From Phaeodactylum tricornutum CCAP 1055/1 (Eukaryota > Bacillariophyta > Bacillariophyceae > Surirellales > Neidiaceae): 59,807 nt of DNA. Numbering within the stretch: position 1 is the first letter of the stretch; the number at the start of each line of letters is the position of its first letter. Where the stretch lies: NCBI RefSeq assembly GCF_000150955.2, contig NC_011672.1, positions 1,300,342 to 1,360,148 on the forward strand, given 5' to 3'. The position numbers were made by a program, and so were the translations under genes. The notes beneath the pieces were generated by a model that was not told where the DNA came from, searched no databases, and saw nothing but the letters and a program-made list of their open reading frames with translations. Shown piece by piece: positions 49,883-59,335 of the stretch.

Positions 49883-51478
49883 TCATTTTGTCTCGGTGTG
49901 CCTGCTTTTTGCTTTCAAGTAGGCTACAAGATTGCGCGATTTTTCGAGATTGATCGAATCCGGTGGACAAGTGTTTTGCTTGTAGAAGGTAGCGGCATCG
50001 TTGAGTAGTCGAAACAAGAAACAAAGAAGAAACGCCTCCCGGTTGGCTTCTGTTGGCGTAACCATTTGTTTTCGCCCGTTCCAGGCCCATTTGTAGTCGT
50101 ACAGGACACCCAAGTCAGAAGGAGGCTCCTCAAAAAGGGGCGTTTCACAATCGTATATATCGGAAGGAATCTTCCTTTTGCTAAAAAACCAATCCTTGCC
50201 CAGCCAGTACCGCTGACACAAGTGCACCACCGAAGGCACTGCGTATTTGGAAGGATCCAGATCCGAAGCAAAGTCACAAACTTCATCTGGAGGAATCCTG
50301 TCGACCAACGGCCAACCTTCGCCGGACGCATCCGTCTTGGATATCATCAAGGAATCGATTAACTGAAAAGGCAATTCTTCATCCGCGGCAGCGATGCAAA
50401 ATGCAAACATTTCGGCCAATAAGTGTGGGTATTGCTCATACACACGAGGGACGAAAGCTGTCCATTTCAAAGCAATCCTATGCATATCAGATATGGTGCC
50501 AATGTACGGTGGACCGACTGGATAAAAGAGCTGCCCATCCTCTTTGGATATATTCCTTGCTTGACTTCCAGCCCCAGCAATTTTTTCTAGATCCAGGCGG
50601 GCCCACTGAGTCCCAAAGCCATAGACCTGTGCAAATGGATGACCCGGACCGACGTTTGTGGCCAGGACTCCATGTTCGCGACGACGGGGTGAAACGACGG
50701 TTTCACGTTCGTCAGAAAAGTCAGCTGTTATCGGTCTCAACAAGCCCATATCAGGATCGATCAAAATAACGATATCGTTCTGAAAATCTTTCGGAAATTC
50801 GGAATGGCTTGCGCTGTAGTGGAGCTGCGGTGAGTGCTCTAACCAGTACAAAAACCCAAAAGGCTTATTGAAAAACTTGTAATCGGCGACGGTTTCGCCA
50901 GCTTCGTTCTTGACACCCGAAAAGTGTGGTGTCATTTGCAGATGATACCTCTTTGACATAAATTGCACGTCCTGGTCGAACCAACGTTGCATAGCTTTGG
51001 CCTGCTCTGGATCGCAACCACTGGCGATCCGAGTAACCTGTCCAGGCTGACGCACTTTCAGTGCAGTGTAGTAAACCAGAAAGCTCTGCCAGTGTTGATA
51101 AGGACTACAGTCCGTTGAGAAGACAAGATGATAGCGATTGCCGCGTTCATCCGTTTGGAGCCTTTCGTCTTCTTCGGGTGTCAACAAGCTCTGTTGGAGA
51201 AAGCTTGTTTTCCTTCGTTGCGAAGATTGTGCAACAGTTTTATCTGTTCCTGAACCCGAATGAAAGTCGTTGTGCGATTCCTGATAACGGTTCTGTACGA
51301 CACCAGCACCTACAAATACGATTACAATGATACATACGACCAGATTGGATACCATCGGTTTGGGCGTTTGGGTAGAGTGTTGCTGAGACGATGTGGTGAA
51401 CAGCAATTGCTTTCCCAACTTGTCGTCGTCTGCCTTGTAGCTATTGGCATCGTTTGTGGTGGGACGTCGACGAATCAT
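49883..51478 (-). CDS. Type II membrane glycosyltransferase like peptidyl-serine galactosyltransferase / hydroxyproline arabinosyltransferase
   Basis: Single-exon protein of 531 residues from ATG 51478; the frame extends to a GTG at 51523, which is not used here. A signal anchor lies near residues 42-61 (MVSNLVVCIIVIVFVGAGVV), followed by a Ser/Gln-rich stem. The catalytic domain begins with HLVFSTDCSPYQHWQSFLV and QPGQVTRIASGCD. These fit the SERGT/HPAT group of plants and algae, which attach galactose to Ser or arabinose to Hyp. A nucleotide-sugar/metal motif of the DxD type is likely in VILIDPDMGLLRP. It would act in the ER or Golgi on secreted glycoproteins such as the Pro/Thr/Ser-rich wall proteins found in this window. 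Donor and acceptor are inference. Confidence 0.65.
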   Translation of the reverse strand: MIRRRPTTNDANSYKADDDKLGKQLLFTTSSQQHSTQTPKPMVSNLVVCIIVIVFVGAGVVQNRYQESHNDFHSGSGTDKTVAQSSQRRKTSFLQQSLLTPEEDERLQTDERGNRYHLVFSTDCSPYQHWQSFLVYYTALKVRQPGQVTRIASGCDPEQAKAMQRWFDQDVQFMSKRYHLQMTPHFSGVKNEAGETVADYKFFNKPFGFLYWLEHSPQLHYSASHSEFPKDFQNDIVILIDPDMGLLRPITADFSDERETVVSPRRREHGVLATNVGPGHPFAQVYGFGTQWARLDLEKIAGAGSQARNISKEDGQLFYPVGPPYIGTISDMHRIALKWTAFVPRVYEQYPHLLAEMFAFCIAAADEELPFQLIDSLMISKTDASGEGWPLVDRIPPDEVCDFASDLDPSKYAVPSVVHLCQRYWLGKDWFFSKRKIPSDIYDCETPLFEEPPSDLGVLYDYKWAWNGRKQMVTPTEANREAFLLCFLFRLLNDAATFYKQNTCPPDSINLEKSRNLVAYLKAKSRHTETK

Positions 51479-51975
51479 AGGCAACACAATCTTTATGACT
51501 GCCGAATGAATTTTGATGCTCACTTGACAGTGAGCAACTAGTCAAATGCGTTGCTGTCAGCGACATAGAAATGCCGTACCCTTCAATAGATCGAGGAGAC
51601 CGACTGAGAAGACTTCACTGAGAAGGCTTTGTGGAAAACAGGCGGTCATATTGGGGAAAATGACCCTCTTGTCATAGACCTGCTGGGTTCCGGTAGGGTT
51701 TGGAAAACTGACGGTGAGGATGGCGCACCGAGGCAAACGCCTCGTCTAACATGTAATAGACGGCCGACAGATTTTTCTGCGACACAATTGCTCCGTTTTT
51801 TCTGTTGCTATAGATCAATTTCGGTTCTAAAATAGTATAAAAAAGCAGCGCAAACTTTCATTTGTTCATTGCGGATGTTGTTGAAGAGATACATTGGGCA
51901 AACAGGGGTCCTTAATGGCAAAAACCGACAGTTGCCTTGTCATCGCCAACATGACAAGTCAATTTAACCAAAGAA
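51479..51975. other. Intergenic region
   Basis: Between the glycosyltransferase start and the 3' end of the phosphoserine phosphatase gene, both on the minus strand. Only short frames occur and nothing is supported. Confidence 0.4.
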
Positions 51976-52929
51976 CTATTTCTCATTGTACTGCAACACT
52001 TGCAATAGATCGCTAAAATCTGTGACGAACCAATCGGCTACTTTCTTGACTTTTTCACGCACTGCAACACCTCCAAATCCGATAAATGCGTTGGCAGGAG
52101 GCTTGGCCTGGGCATCCGTTGCGCCATCCCCAATCATGATCATTGTTTCATAATTTCCAAGTTTTTTAATGATTTCCAATGCCTTGGGTTTACCCATGTC
52201 AGCAGACGTGGGCTCGTTTGTATCGAAACCAGCGTACTTCCCAGCATCGTCAAACAAGATGGTATTGGCATAAATATTCCGAGGGTTGATACCCAAAACG
52301 TCGGCAACGGGTTCGATCATAATTCGGAAGCCGCCAGAAACCAGATAAACATGTTTGCCTTGATCTGCCAGGACCTGTACGAGATCAGCCATTCCTGAAG
52401 TTAATTTAAGCGGATGAGCCTCGAGACATTCCATAATGGCTTGCTGGCTCGGTTCCAACAAGTTTAGCCGAGCCGCTAGAGCCTCTTGAAACTTCATGCC
52501 TCCTTCCATGGCCGCTAGAGTAAGCTCCGACACTTGCTGTCCCTTTCCTAAATGCTCCGCCAAAACATCAATCCCTTCTTCGTCAATCACAGTCGAATCC
52601 ACATCGAAGCAAACGGCATCGGCTCGTAAGAGAGCTTGGATAGCGGCCTCTACATTTTGTCCTATTGGCGGAGTCGGTAAGTCGATCGAAGAGGGAATGT
52701 TCATACCCGCAAAACCTTGCGAGAAAGCACGAGCCGTCGAGGAAAAGGTGGGGCGGACAACGCGGGTTTTCTGATTAGTTGACGACACAACGGAAGTGGG
52801 AGCGGCGAGAAAATTATTCGAAGCAGAGGTTACTCTGCACGCATATTTTCGGCGACTCCAAGAGACCAAGGCATAAGGAGAGCGCATTGTATGGGAAAGA
52901 AGTAGGAAGTTGAAGGTTAATAGATGCAT
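51976..52929 (-). CDS. Phosphoserine phosphatase (HAD superfamily), probably organelle-targeted
   Basis: Single-exon protein of 317 residues from ATG 52929. It performs the last step of the phosphorylated serine pathway, hydrolysing O-phosphoserine to serine. HAD motif I is DVDSTVIDEEGID, with Asp109, Asp111 and Thr113. Motif II is the VSGGF stretch, and motif IV is the GDGATD loop. The catalytic core matches the roughly 225-residue phosphatases. The extra 95 N-terminal residues begin with a hydrophobic stretch and then are Ser/Arg-rich without acidic residues, as in targeting peptides. An ARAF segment (about 67-70) resembles the diatom plastid cleavage motif but is not conclusive. Mitochondrial import is the alternative. 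Confidence 0.92.
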   Translation of the reverse strand: MHLLTFNFLLLSHTMRSPYALVSWSRRKYACRVTSASNNFLAAPTSVVSSTNQKTRVVRPTFSSTARAFSQGFAGMNIPSSIDLPTPPIGQNVEAAIQALLRADAVCFDVDSTVIDEEGIDVLAEHLGKGQQVSELTLAAMEGGMKFQEALAARLNLLEPSQQAIMECLEAHPLKLTSGMADLVQVLADQGKHVYLVSGGFRIMIEPVADVLGINPRNIYANTILFDDAGKYAGFDTNEPTSADMGKPKALEIIKKLGNYETMIMIGDGATDAQAKPPANAFIGFGGVAVREKVKKVADWFVTDFSDLLQVLQYNEK

Positions 52930-53473
52930 GCGTCCATCGACAGAGACTACACGGCTCTACGGCAGCTCCAACTAACGGTGGAGAGGAGGCCGTCCCCGCT
53001 TTTGAGATTGATGTGTTGAGATAGTCATTCCGACATGTCGCATGGATTGTTTGTTTTCTTATCAATGTCATAATGTCACAATTCAAAATGCATCTTCTTG
53101 ATTGTGAGACCATATGTCACATTGGTGACGTTTCCTTGTTTTCTGTCAATTTGGTACAGCCTCACGAGAGGATACCTGTCGGTTTCAAAGGAAAGCAACA
53201 ACAAAAAAAACCGCTTTGTTCATATGCGGTACGGCTAACTCAGTGACTAGCTATCATGGCCCTCGAGTTTTATTCAATAACAACGGTCCTAAGGTATGGC
53301 TGGAACGTTCGATTCCAATCGTGAATTATATAAAAGCGTGGATGGTTGTATAGGCAGCAACCGAGGTCAAAGAAAGGCATGTACTATATTTCTTCGACCT
53401 TCGAAGCATGGATAACTTGCAAAGCTTCAGTTGTCAACATGATTTTCACAGTCAGACCAAAGTCATGCCTGCT
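52930..53473. other. Intergenic region between two minus-strand genes
   Basis: No coding frame with support. A stem-loop with a GTTCGATTCC sequence near 53305 was examined as a tRNA and rejected. Confidence 0.4.
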
Positions 53474-54916
53474 TCAACCACAGAAGGAGCAGAATGGGCC
53501 TTTGGGAAAAAACTCCAGGTCAGGATCTGACGCTGAGGCGCAGCCTGTGTTGATGAACATTCGCTCAACCTGACGACTATCACCTTGGATCAAATCTCCC
53601 CAGGCACATAGATTTTGATCAAAAGAGGCTGCTCCGGCAAATGTATCTGTAAAACCCGCTGCGTCGACTACGCCAGACACGTCCCAGGATGAAATATCTT
53701 GATTGAAAGATGCAGCATTCAAAAACATGTCATCCATGTCACGTACATTCGATACATCCCATCCACCAATGTCAGAATCAAATGCAGACGCATCGCGAAA
53801 CATTCCAAACGCGCTCTGAAAACTAGACGTGTCCCATGAACTCAAGTCCCCACGAAAGGATACAGCCCCGGAAAATAGAAATGTAGCGCTTTGCACGTTT
53901 CGGGTATCCCATGTGGAAATATCTCCGTTAAAAGCGCTATGAGGCGAAAACAAATACAGAGTCAGTGGAAGCGGGAAAAGTCCTAAAGGGCTAGGACTAC
54001 CGGAGCAAACGGTATCTCTTTCCTCGATATTGTACATACATTGCATTCAGAAACATTGAATCAAGCGATACTGCGTTAGACATGTCCCATTGATCCAAAT
54101 CTTCGTTGAAGTCGCCCAACGAAGAGGAACGTTCCGAACTAGGACTAAACAAAAATCTAAAATCCGATAACTGACTGACGTCCCAGGCATTGATGGGAAA
54201 TCCTCGTATGCGTGCAACGTTTGACTCGGGGCTTCGGTCGTCGACGTATTCGTCAACGGCCTCCACCAGCTCCGCTAAAGATTCAAACGGAAGGAATGCT
54301 TCAGTGGGGGTGAAGGTTGGCACTTCCACTTCTTGCAACGCCGTTGGAAACTCAGTGCTAATGGAACGTGTTGGCTCACCGGTGGGATTGCTCGATACTG
54401 ACGGTGGTGCCGTGGTGCCGGTACCGGTGAGTTTACCGGTAGAACTGGACTTTGCGGTGATGACGGTACAAAGAATCCACCGCCTGAATAAAACGATTTC
54501 CCACTTTTCTTTGAGCTCTTGCTGCGTTTAGGCTTTCCTTTGCCGCTCTTGGAACTCTTAGAGCGTTTTTGGCTTTTTGTGGAGGAGCTTGGGTACCCTC
54601 CTTTTCTGTAGAAGACATTTCCAATCCTCGTTTGGCCACTCTTGCTGCTCTTGCTACTCTTAAGTAGTCTGTGAGAATGATCCCCAGAAGAGGCACTGAT
54701 AGCTCCAGATTTCTTACGCACGATGTCGTCTAAAGCGTTGCCAACCCGTATATAACGGTCGATTTGTTGTGTTCTCATCATTTTTGCGTGAACGGCATCG
54801 GCCATTTGAGCGAATGGCATGTCTATGTAATAGTCGAAATTAGCCTCCTCTCCATGAGATGAAAACGGAACCAGGACCATGAAGAGCACAACGCCATTGC
54901 TGAGTCGGCGGGTCAT
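53474..54916 (-). CDS. BspA-like (DUF285) repeat surface protein with an apparent one-base frame break
   Basis: The start is ATG 54916, opening a signal peptide (MTRRLSNGVVLFMVLVPFSS). A Ser/Lys-rich tract (SKSSKSGK-type) and a Pro/Thr-rich stalk follow. The C-terminal part has DUF285/BspA units of about 25 residues, each of the form F..DIS.WD.S.V..M..MF..A..F. A 103-bp intron (54039-53937) joins two repeat frames in phase. Upstream, the stalk changes frame near 54405-54415 with no plausible intron. One extra base there would make the whole gene divisible by three (446 residues). It is therefore either a sequencing error, an allele-specific mutation or a young pseudogene. DUF285 proteins are usually secreted or surface proteins and the family is shared with bacteria. 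Function is unknown. Confidence 0.65.
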
Positions 54917-55305
54917 CGTCGCGGACGTGCTTGAGAATGAGTGAACTTGGACTATTCGTTCTTGCCAAAATTGATTGGAACAAGCGAGTCTTGTGACCCT
55001 GACCAAAGCAGATGCGAGTATCGAAATCAATTTGATTCTACACAAGTGAAATCAAAAGTAATTATCAAAATAGAGCACAAATCTTATGCTGTATATTCTT
55101 TTAGAAATTGAAATCGGCACTCTTTGTGAAAATGTTTGTCGACACTCATCAGTACCAAACAGTACGATGGCTGTATTACATTTGAAATGTCTTAAGGGCA
55201 TAAGCGATATGTCGATATGCGATTCGACAAATTTCACATAAACGAAAGACGAAATTGTCGATCCGGGTTTCATCAAGGCAGCCATCAATCTATTCTGACG
55301 GTAAG
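54917..55305. other. Intergenic region
   Basis: This lies upstream of the BspA-like gene. Short minus-strand frames only; no feature is recognised. Confidence 0.4.
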
Positions 55306-56095
55306 CAGCCAGGGTCCCAAAACATTTCCTAAGGGGTAGAGATTAGGGTGTATAAAAAAACTAGAACCTGGAATGACAACGGGCTACTCTAGAATCGTGC
55401 CTAAGGTTAGGGTCAGGGTTAGGGTCAGGTACGTACAAGACGTAAAAAGGAGCTAATGCACTATTCCCTAAGGGGAGGGGTATCCCAGAGTAGAAACTAT
55501 ATACATCGCTTAATATAATTTATCCAAAAACTCTTCCTAAGTAATTCCTCTGGGATAGCAGGGTTTCCCTCTGGGATGTCTAAGTAATCCCTGAGGGGAG
55601 GGAGATCCCAGAGTAGTATAATCATACAATACTGTGTAGAATTTATCCAAAAACTACGCCTAAGTAATTACTCTAAGGGGCGGGAGAACCCAGAGTACTA
55701 CTTTCCTACAATGATGTATAAAATCTATCTAAAAACTCCTCATAAGTTAACCCTCTGAGTTCACAGTGCGACATATAAATATTCCCTCTGAGTTCACAGT
55801 GCGACATATAAGTATTCCCTCCCAGTTCACTGTCCGATGTTGTAAGTAATTCCTCTGGGTTCAGTGTCCAACAACATAAGTAAACCCTCTTGGTTAACCC
55901 TAAGGGGAGGGAGAACCCAGAGTAGTACTTTCCTACAATGATGTGTAAAATCTATCAAAAAACTCCTCATAAGTTAACCCTCTGAGTTCACAGTGCGACA
56001 TATAAGTATTCCCTCCCAGTTCACTGTCCGATGTTGTAAGTAATTCCTCTGGGTTCAGTGTCCAACAACATTAGTAAACCCTCTTGGTTAACCCG
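55306..56095. repeat. Complex repeat tract with CCTAAGGGGAGGGAGA and TAAGTAATTCCTCTGGG units
   Basis: A dense non-coding mosaic. The sequence starting CTAAGGGG..GGGAGAACCCAGAG is repeated as a block of about 200 bp (near 55673-55898 and 55898-56095). The block carries CTACAATGATGT, AAAACTCCTCATAAGTTAACCC, GTTCACAGTGCGACATATAA and TAAGTAATTCCTCTGGG elements. The first block has one extra internal unit. Related sequence recurs at 58555-58860. The element class is unknown and no coding capacity is seen. Confidence 0.75.
55404..55429 (+). repeat. Short telomere-like TTAGGG motif run
   Basis: A 26-bp stretch reads GGTTAGGGTCAGGGTTAGGG and continues with TCAGG. It holds two TTAGGG units with variants. 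It is embedded in the repeat tract. Confidence 0.6.
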
Positions 56096-56850
56096 GAGAA
56101 CAGGAACTTCTTGAGTGTGGGGCAAAGGGGCACATTTGATGACGTCAATATCGTGAACCAAGAGCAGTGCGCTCGACGAATCTTTTCTGCTTCCAATCTT
56201 CAACGCAGCAGACCTTCGCTTTGTCACAACCACCACATCATTTTGACTGTTGATTCTGACAAGTGCTCATCCATTTGCCTCAATTGCCTTGAACAACTAA
56301 CAGTCAGGAAACATCCAAATTCTTGCAAAGTGCCAATAACAGTAATAGGATCAACAAAGTTAAGCGGATCTATCTGTAGTCAGTGGATCTCATTTTGCAT
56401 ATTCCTGTCCAATTCCCCTACCACAAGCCGCAAGATAGCTTGTCAAGTATGAAAAGCAGAAATTGGTTAAATATTTTCAGCCTTTAAAAAAAATCGCTAA
56501 GTATTTCTTTATGAATTCTATGTAATTTTTGAATGACTATTTCATATCCTTCCTCTTGATACTTAGGATCCGGAATGAGGGGAATCTTCCCAGTCCGAGT
56601 TTAAACCGACCTGCTTGCTGGTTTGAAAAAACGTCTCATTTTCACTTGCATCATGTCAACTGGTGCCGAATGGTTGCAGCAAAGGAGATCTTTCTGCAAG
56701 GAATACCAGCGACTTTCAGCTATTGCGACCAACACTAAATGTCATGTTCACATTGATTATGCACCCTAGTAGTATCTGTTCATTCATTTGAAAGGAAAGA
56801 TCAAAGGTGCAATCAGAGTGCCGTCGTCTAGCTTTTTTCTGCGAATTCTC
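56096..56850. other. Region between repeat tracts
   Basis: Frames on both strands (plus 56084-56452, minus 56236-56021) overlap and show no recognised domain. The minus-strand one reads in part like a real protein and may be a decayed piece, but it is not called as a gene. Confidence 0.35.
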
Positions 56851-57366
56851 GTAGCAACGTCGAAGCGAGCTAGTTTGTTGCGGTAGTTGAGAAGTGGCGA
56901 GAATGAAGTTAGGCAAGGGTCTGGGCTGATTGGTTCTCTGGACCGGGATTTTTTTGGAACGAAATTGGTTGATTGGGGCTAATTTTCCGCCCTTGGAAAG
57001 GCTGTTTGAGAAACTTTGTCGGGCTTTCGTGTCGTCGAAGAACAGTCCTACCCGTGGGGTGTTGTTTGTAGCAACGTCGAAGCGAGCTAGTTTGTTGCGG
57101 TAGTCGAGAAGTGGCGAGAATGAAGTTAGGCAAGGGCCTGGGCTGATCGGTTCTCTGGACCGGGATTTTTTTGGAACGAAAATGGTTGATTGGGGCTATT
57201 TTTCCGCCCTTGGAAAGGCTGTTTGAGAAACTTTGTCGGGCTTTCGTGTCGTCGAAGAACAGTCCTACCCGTGGGGTGTTGTTTGTAGCAACGTCGAAGC
57301 GAGCTAGTTTGTTGCGGTAGTCGAGAAGTGGCGAGAATGAAGTTAGGCAAGGGCCTGGGCTAATCC
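56851..57366. repeat. 217-bp tandem repeat, two full units and a partial third
   Basis: Units start at GTAGCAACGTCGAAGCGAGC at 56851, 57068 and 57285. The spacing is exactly 217 bp both times and the copies are nearly identical. The third unit diverges after about 80 bp and runs into sequence with an intron-like stretch and then the gene fragment at 57431. Each unit is open on the minus strand for about 74 codons (sharing LATSRLPQQTSSLRRC), but 217 is not a multiple of three and the frames look fortuitous. Confidence 0.9.
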
Positions 57367-57430
57367 GGCTGTCTTAGCCGGATGTTTTGGTGAGAAAATG
57401 GTTGATTGGGGTCTTCAACTTCCCTTTCAG

Positions 57431-58431
57431 ATGGGCCTTGAGGCCTACTTGACCTCGCAAGTCATTGAGGCACTGGACAGAGGCGACCCTGCCGAAGTTG
57501 CCGATGTCCTTAGCGTCGCTTTTATCAACAGGAACGTCTCGCGCGTTATCATAGGTCAATTACGTCGTCCACGCCCTCCGACAGCTCGCCAAGCACTGGT
57601 ACAACATGCTGTCTCAAGAGTGGGGTAATTTTGCCCACCAGCGCATGGAACAGTTGGATCCCTTCGAAACACTACGCTTTCACATGCCCCGGGTCCTCCT
57701 TTTGCTGTCGAGTTTACGGGGACGCAACGCGTGGGATGCTCAGGTATTAGGCCCAATCATGCGTAGATTGCAGGCTTTGAAGCCCGCTGTGGATAAATGT
57801 CGAGTCAGGCAACGATAAAATGATTTCTTTGAAAGTAGCTCATCTCATGCCTCGGGCCTAAATTCCGGTGGCGGAAAACTTACTATACATACAACCAATC
57901 CGCCGCTCGGTACACGCCGTTCCTTTGCGAGGAGAAGACTTCGGAGTTGATCAACTTTGGTAAGACCAAGGTTGTGCGAGTACCGCCGCAATCCGTTCTT
58001 GTCGTCGGAGGAGGCCCAACTGGACTTATCACGACAATTCCCTGTACGGAAGCGTGTTTAGCTACTGGGGGCACCATGAAACTCCAGGAGGCTCGCGATG
58101 CTTTTGCGAAAGGAGTATCAACCTTTGAAAGAGCCCAGATTGTTCGACTTGATGCTCGCTGGATAGCCATGCTAAGGTACCATCTTGGAAACATTTTTGA
58201 GGACGTCTACATTCCTGCTTCCGGGGAAACCGATGCTCAGTGGGGAAATACACTGTAAGTGAGCATTTTACTGTCTCCATTGCTGTTCTAATCAGCCCTT
58301 GATATTAGGTTTCAGTGCCTGGGAAAAAGACGCACGGGAGACTTTCTTCAGCAGACTGTACCAATGGCGTCTATTCAAGATGCTAACTTCACTCTGGATC
58401 TCGGACATACTGACGTTGTCGAAGCCATCGG
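57431..58431 (+). pseudogene. Truncated multi-exon gene fragment with FAD-binding (GGGPTGL) motif
   Basis: Coding-like sequence follows an intron-type acceptor at 57430. A first section encodes a helical protein (QVIEALDRGDPAEVADVLS, then KHWYNMLSQEWGNFAHQRME in another frame). A second section (about 57830-58257) includes PPQSVLVVGGGPTGL, a Rossmann-type FAD/NAD(P) motif, and ERAQIVRLDARWIAMLRYHLG. A third follows a standard intron (58258-58311) and ends at a GTAAGC donor near 58432, after which only repeat sequence is found. The gene therefore has no visible proper 3' end and its frame is not continuous. It may be a copy of a flavin-dependent monooxygenase-like gene carried between repeats. 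The intact relative is not in this window. Confidence 0.55.
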
Positions 58432-58554
58432 GTAAGCATTGCTCTTTCGACTTCCCTCAACAAACATGTTGTTGGGTTGTGCACTCACTTTCCCCATTTC
58501 TTCCGGTCTCTTAGAAAACAATACCCATCAGCCACCCATATTGGTGTCACTACA

Positions 58555-58860
58555 AAAGAGCCTAAGGGGAGGGAGAACCCTAAGGGCAAGAAGATCCCAG
58601 AGAAGCAGGGGTATACCTGGCTGTATAAAATTTATCCAAAAACTATTTCTAAGTAATTGCACCGGGATCTTCAACATGCCATGTCTTTTGCGTAAGTAAT
58701 TGCACTGGGATCTTCAGCTTCGTTTGTGTCTTTTGCGTAGGTAAATGCACAGGGATCTTCAACACATTTTGTCTTTTTGGTAAGTAATGGCTCTGGGATC
58801 TTCAACATGGTTTGTCTCTTGTTTAAGTAATTCTCTTGGATCATCGATAAGTTTACTTTT
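58555..58860. repeat. Repeat tract with 43-45-bp tandem units
   Basis: The tract opens with CCTAAGGGGAGGGAGAACCC and a TTTATCCAAAAACTATTTC stretch also found at 55306-56095. It then holds five units of about 43-45 bp starting near 58650, 58693, 58738, 58781 and 58823. Each has the form TAAGTAATTGCACTGGGATC, TTCAACA and TTTGTCTTTT. It is the second member of the repeat family that brackets the gene fragment. Confidence 0.8.
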
Positions 58861-59335
58861 CCACCTAACAAATTCATCCTAAATCCATGTCAGACCAGCA
58901 CTGACCATATGGAGTCTTTCTCCCACTACCGCAATTAGAGCTACTGCTGCCATACATCCTGGTATCACTGCAAAGGCGTCACCTTTGTTAAGCACAGACG
59001 CCGCCCAATACGGCTTTACTAGTGTCTATTCTACTTCTGTGCTCACCTGAGGACCAGTCCTCAGGTGAGGACACTTTTCAGACCTATGGTAATAAACAAA
59101 GAAATCATTATTAAAGAAAGTTACCACTACCGTTGTCTTCAGCATGCTCTAAAACGGCTTGGGGTAAAGTAGCAAGCTTTAATATCAAAAAGTGACAGAG
59201 AAATGACCGTCAACGGAAAGTTCATCGATTTTTTTTAAAATTTTTTGGCGGGTAAAATGGCTTGTCTGGACGTCAATGAAATGGCCATTACATCTCCGAT
59301 ACTTGGTTTGAGTCATGTAAATTAGGCTTGGTGCA
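58861..59335. other. Intergenic region after the repeat tract
   Basis: No supported frame. It contains a short inverted repeat (CTCACCTGAGGACC/GTCCTCAGGTGAG) near 59042-59068 that could form a hairpin. Confidence 0.4.

Noticed and set aside
53225-53330. A tRNA-like stretch with GGCTAACTCAGTGACTAG and GTTCGATTCC
   Set aside because: A TGGAA/TTCCA stem is present, but the loop is shifted relative to a normal T-arm and no matching acceptor stem or anticodon arm could be drawn.
56084-56452. A 122-codon plus-strand frame between repeat tracts
   Set aside because: It overlaps a minus-strand frame that looks equally protein-like, and neither has a recognised domain. No call was made.
58650-58860. 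A CRISPR-like array
   Set aside because: The 43-45-bp units are degenerate along their whole length with no constant repeat and unique spacer pattern, and the genome is eukaryotic.
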